Shown here: piece by piece, positions 21,681 to 25,329 of the stretch | Layout: every line of letters begins with the position of its first letter | Position numbering within the stretch: position 1 is the first letter of the stretch | Origin: Sphaeroforma arctica JP610 | Lineage: Eukaryota; Opisthokonta; Ichthyosporea; Ichthyophonida | Assembly (NCBI RefSeq): GCF_001186125.1 | Contig: NW_014040155.1 | Span: forward strand, 52,115-77,443 | Reading direction: 5' to 3' | Length of the DNA stretch: 25,329 bases | The notes under the pieces: model-generated | Told to the model about the DNA's origin: nothing | The model's database searches: none | Seen by the model: only the letters and a program-made list of their open reading frames with translations | Made by a program: the position numbers and the translations under genes

Positions 21681-22956
21681 TAGAAACATCCCCCTATTCA
21701 GTGTATCTGGGTATGTCAATACCTATTCTACTAGATGAGAACTACATCTCAGATGCTTGATTAACCGTAATATACATACACACACAACAGCCCCTATTTC
21801 CATTTTTTGCATCATAACTTATGTTCTCGCATGTATCAATGTTTCGGTGAGTATCTGCCCACACACATACATATACACATCGAAACTACCTACCGCTCTG
21901 AGATGAGGCGTTTTGCAACACTTCTATCCGTTTCCCGATCCACTCAGAGGTTGAGATTCCATTGCTGTGTAAGGTATGTATTGTATCACAAGATCTCATC
22001 TATGTAGTTTGCTATTTCAAACGCAGTAGAGTCAATAACACTCCCGGACTCAGCAAAGAAGCTCGAGGGCGCAATACGACTGGCAGGAGATGGTGTGCTG
22101 CATAACAATCAATGTATGAACAAAACTCGCAAACTCTACCAAGCAGCCTGAACGAGAAAGCCATGTCTTGATGACGGCCTTCATGAAAAACATACGTCAA
22201 GGACGCACAGATGAGGTCTACAAAACTGGGCCGTTTACGCAGCCCAACATACGAACCTCACACCAGTCCGCTTGCTACTGTCTAGTCCCATGCATATAAA
22301 TTCTGGCTGCAGGCTTTCTTGTTGTACCAGCGCCAGTATTAGGTCCGTCCTGAGGATGTGATTATGGCCGACAATTTATATGATGCATTGTAAGTTTGCC
22401 TTACACGTGTTCATGATGATCAATATGCGATGTTCAAGTCGAGCTGGCACTATGGCGGAGTTATGCGACGATCGCATTCTGATGATTACACTGGTTGCTT
22501 TCGGGATCGCCTCAGATACAGTCTTTTCGGATGTGTTTCGTACACGATTATATCGAATAGAGCGGCCGGGTGTGATAGGCCCTTATAGACTTCTACAGGG
22601 CTGTACTAAAAACAAGTCCTTCAAATGATATATAACAATGATATCTTCGCTCGCCTTTTCTCATGCCGGAAGACTGTTAATCTCGGCCCAACACCGTGCA
22701 GGCGACAGCCAGTTAAGCGTGGCGCATTGATTCAGTCTCAATATAGATAAAGTATTACAACGCATCCGCTTCAACTATGCTACATCATAAACGCACGCAC
22801 GATGGTAAGGAACACACGCGTGCAGCACACACCCCTCCCTCCCATGCGAGCTCTCGGATTATCGCATCCGAGATCGAGTGCACAACATAATTCCCGCAAA
22901 CAACCCTATGCACATCATACCACGCACTACCACGAGACTAGCTAGACTGAACTCAC
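21681..22956. other. Unresolved stretch downstream of the Seh1-like exons
   Basis: The last WD repeats of the Seh1-like gene should lie on the minus strand here if the gene is complete, but I could not find them. One weak 70-bp candidate exon lies near 21905-21974 (acceptor ACACAG, donor GTAGGT on the minus strand) and would fit the phase of the exon ending at 22957, yet its peptide does not resemble Seh1. A second open minus-strand stretch near 22230-22345 is equally doubtful. No other gene is visible. Confidence 0.35.
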
Positions 22957-25046
22957 CTATATATATCACTAGAGAAGGCCACTGCCGTCACATCACCAAT
23001 GCGCTGCTCGCAGTGCGCATCAGCCCAGCGCGAGATGTCAATCTCACCCCAGTTAGCTTTCTTCTCATACAACTACGCTGGGTGTATCAAAACGTACGTT
23101 TATATATCGACGGTTCTTAAACTCAATAATTGTGTTCGAATATATGTCTAATACGGAGATGGTTTTGATGCACATGAACATCAAGGTATCCTGTTGAGTT
23201 TTGTATACGAATGTACACACACAAATATTTATCGACACAGAGTTTGCTCAAGTAAAGCCGGCGTGATTTTCTATGCGTATTCGCGCATACACAACAAATG
23301 TGTTCGAATGATATGTGCGGCGATAAATAATCCCTTGCTATGCCATCCTAAACAATAGAACAACCACCAAAAGCGAGCGACTAATCGGAGAGCCATGGTA
23401 ACACAATCTGCAATCAATGCTCATCCAAAAAGAGTCCGACGAGCTACTTCGTATACGTGATATTGAAATATTCTAAGCTTTGTTCAAAGCGGCAAGCACT
23501 CAGCAAAGCACTCATACAAGTCGAGCGATAGGTATTCGTCGAGGGGACTAGCAATGCGCAGTATTTGCAATAAAACAAACTGATGTACCTTGATTATTGA
23601 TGCAGATGCACTGCTGAGCCCAGCTACCAGGATACATGGTGAGTTTAGCGGACCCCAACAGACACTCCTACACCCACTGCACCATATCTCTTCCTGGAAG
23701 GAGCAGGAGAGATTTGGGCTGTGTTAGTCTTCATGTGCGTGTTCATAATCTGCGATGAAGCTTGTATATGAAGCAAGGGTTTCGATACGAGCATAAATTG
23801 GCGCCAGGGTTGTGCACCTGTCCACGCGTTGGTACGGTGATGCTTTCTATAGCATATGCAAGACGCTTTCCAGATGTTGTGTGAGAGAGCTCAACCGTGC
23901 TTCCATAATGCATGTGATAAAAGTCTGAAATACCTATATGCCCGACAAATTTGACATCAGCAACGTCGGGGACTCGTGGGTAACATTCTACGAGTGCCTG
24001 TTAATGCATGTTGGTTCACACATGTCCGTTTAAATGACATGTCAACCACATCAGATGTCTAGAACGAATCGGGTACATTGCCATGAGCTCGGCCATGGCA
24101 GTGAAGAGGTACAAAACACAAACCAGACGTGTTGTCTGCTAAATATTGACCAGTAGTTTTAGCACTTAGTTGATGACACATAAAAATGTACAACTGCCAA
24201 TACGAGAGCACCTACCTGTAGATCCCACACTTTCAGATTAAACTGGTCCAGGCAGTCGTAGACATATATACTATTGTGAAGCGTACACACGGCCTGTGAA
24301 GGAAAGGGTGGCGTAGATTGTGGTCAATTTCCACGAATATACGTATTAAAAGTGTCTTAAAAAGAACTTGTGTTTAGGATCCGGTCGGTTGGGGGATGAA
24401 AGGCAGTATACTCAAATACGGTGCAATACAGATGGAGTACGCAGTCCAAGAAGCTTAACTTCAGTCACAGTGCGTATGGTACCCACACGACCGGGCTCAT
24501 CGCTAGGAATGAAGCGGATCGCGCTCTAAAGAGAATCGTGATGACATACACATTCAGATAGGCAACCTTATAACATACGCGAAAACAGATACAAACATGC
24601 TTCTTGTAATCATACTTCAGGGCTCTACATATCACACACCAGGTGGGCGACTGTGTGCAGCAGCAGCAGTAGAACATATCAATAGGCAAACAAGAACTCG
24701 CGCAGGAACTCATAACGCAATACACATACGGGTGCGAGGCCGTACGAGTGCACCCACCGGCACACAAGCATACCAATTGCAAATTTGCGTCGAGATCAAT
24801 CGGGGATATCGCGATATCCACAACCCGCCCCCTAATACGAGGCAGTAAGCATCTTATCCTGAACGCCACATCTCCCCTCACCACATCCGTGTTATCACTG
24901 TCTGCCTCTAGCCCTTGCTGTGCACAACTCTCACTGAGTCTACTTTGCTGCCACACCGTTACATACGCTCCTGCTGCAACGACGAACGCAACTCCATGTG
25001 TTGGAGGCAGCCATAGTATTCGCGTGATGTCCCGGAAATAGTCCGG
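22957..25046 (-). CDS. SEH1: Seh1-like WD40 nucleoporin, partial (four internal exons)
   Basis: Minus-strand exons 24774-25046 (91 codons), 24216-24293 (26 codons), 23589-23693 (35 codons) and 22957-23072 (38 codons plus 2 nt) have GT-AG borders and join in frame. The joined protein follows the middle of Seh1. A VTVWQQ end of one blade comes first, then a variable linker and VVDIAISP. Next is IYVYDCLDQFNLKVWDLQEE, matching [20 protein letters not shown] of animal Seh1. CRSVCWGPLNSPCILVAG follows, parallel to CSCISWNP...SPMIAVG, and finally a blade strand IIKLYEKKANWG with VTAVAFSSD. Seh1 is a beta-propeller shared by the nuclear-pore Y complex and the GATOR2/SEA complex. The 5' exons (about 75 residues) are beyond the right edge. 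The final blades were not found, so the gene may be longer-introned, diverged or truncated. Another WD40 protein of the Sec13/Seh1 class is the main alternative. None of these exons is longer than 91 codons, so simple ORF scans miss the gene. Confidence 0.65.
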
Positions 25047-25263
25047 CTACGAAGGTTTACAGAGTGAGAAGGCGTGAGCTAGTCGAAATCGATCACAGTA
25101 AGCATCTGCACTTCCCTACGCCCGTGAGTAGAATTGACCTTTCTACAATAAAAATAAATACTTTGCATTCTCGATCTAAAGAACAAATGCAATCGTGAAA
25201 TACTGTTGGGTCATCTCAGAGGCAGTTCTATCAGCGCACACTCAATGCAGATCAAGTACGCGT

Positions 25264-25278
25264 CGCTATATATATATT

Positions 25279-25314
<36 letters not shown>

Positions 25315-25329
25315 CCTATATATATATAT
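25264..25329. repeat. TA microsatellite at the right edge
   Basis: A (TA)n tract with two TTAAC interruptions runs to the end of the window. It lies in what is presumably an intron or upstream part of the Seh1-like gene, whose 5' exons are not in the window. Between 25047 and 25263 I see no exon. Confidence 0.9.

Noticed and set aside
24430-24525. A minus-strand candidate exon (acceptor TTTAG, peptide starting SAIRFIPSDEPG) between the first two Seh1-like exons.
   Set aside because: It is in phase, but joining the 24774 exon directly to the 24293 exon gives the continuous Seh1 match (DANLQL then AVCTLHNSIYVYD). The extra 32 residues would interrupt a blade, and the donor is weak.
24804-24819. 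Perfect 16-bp palindrome GGATATCGCGATATCC.
   Set aside because: It lies within the Seh1-like exon and encodes part of its VVDIAISP strand; a chance palindrome is the simpler reading.
1-25329. CRISPR array, tRNA or rRNA genes.
   Set aside because: No regularly spaced identical repeats with unique spacers were seen, and I found no tRNA-like cloverleaf or rRNA-like conserved core. The periodic sequences are microsatellites.

Overview
This window is nuclear DNA from a eukaryote with intron-rich genes. It has GT-AG introns of roughly 130-625 bp, long gene-poor stretches, several microsatellite blocks and decayed repeats. No bacterial operon logic is present. The gene content (a DPE2-type 4-alpha-glucanotransferase, a sucrose-transporter-like GPH carrier and a Seh1-like nucleoporin) and the spacing suggest a unicellular eukaryote (protist). 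I cannot fix the lineage from the sequence alone.

Layout. About 1-8000 is gene-poor. It holds weak traces of an LTR-retroelement fossil on the minus strand (about 1.3-4.2 kb), a tandem direct repeat of about 130 bp (4627-4994) and otherwise nothing I can assign. A TA-rich microsatellite (8001-8153) is followed by a broken minus-strand reading frame rich in paired cysteines (8521-9589).

The core is a divergent pair. On the minus strand, 9930-15693 is a complete gene I could assemble from 12 exons with phase-consistent splice sites. It encodes 905 residues: two CBM20 starch-binding domains followed by a GH77 catalytic domain with the DPE2-specific insertion. On the plus strand, 18058-19790 (two exons, 496 residues) encodes a sucrose/maltose-type GPH sugar symporter. 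Their 2.36-kb shared upstream region carries a 251-bp MITE-like element with 49-bp terminal inverted repeats, a short minisatellite and a cluster of four GGGCG boxes. An importer for di- or oligosaccharides next to a cytosolic enzyme that processes maltose is a plausible functional couple.

To the right (20.0-21.7 kb) lie an inverted duplication of an unknown coding fragment around a perfect 30-bp palindrome, another unknown reading frame, and dense CA/TA/CATA microsatellites. At the right edge (22957-25046, minus strand) four short exons join in frame into the middle of a Seh1-like WD40 nucleoporin. Its 5' exons lie outside the window and its 3' exons were not resolved.

All exon models come from reading splice signals, frame and remembered family motifs. 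No database search or transcript evidence was available.
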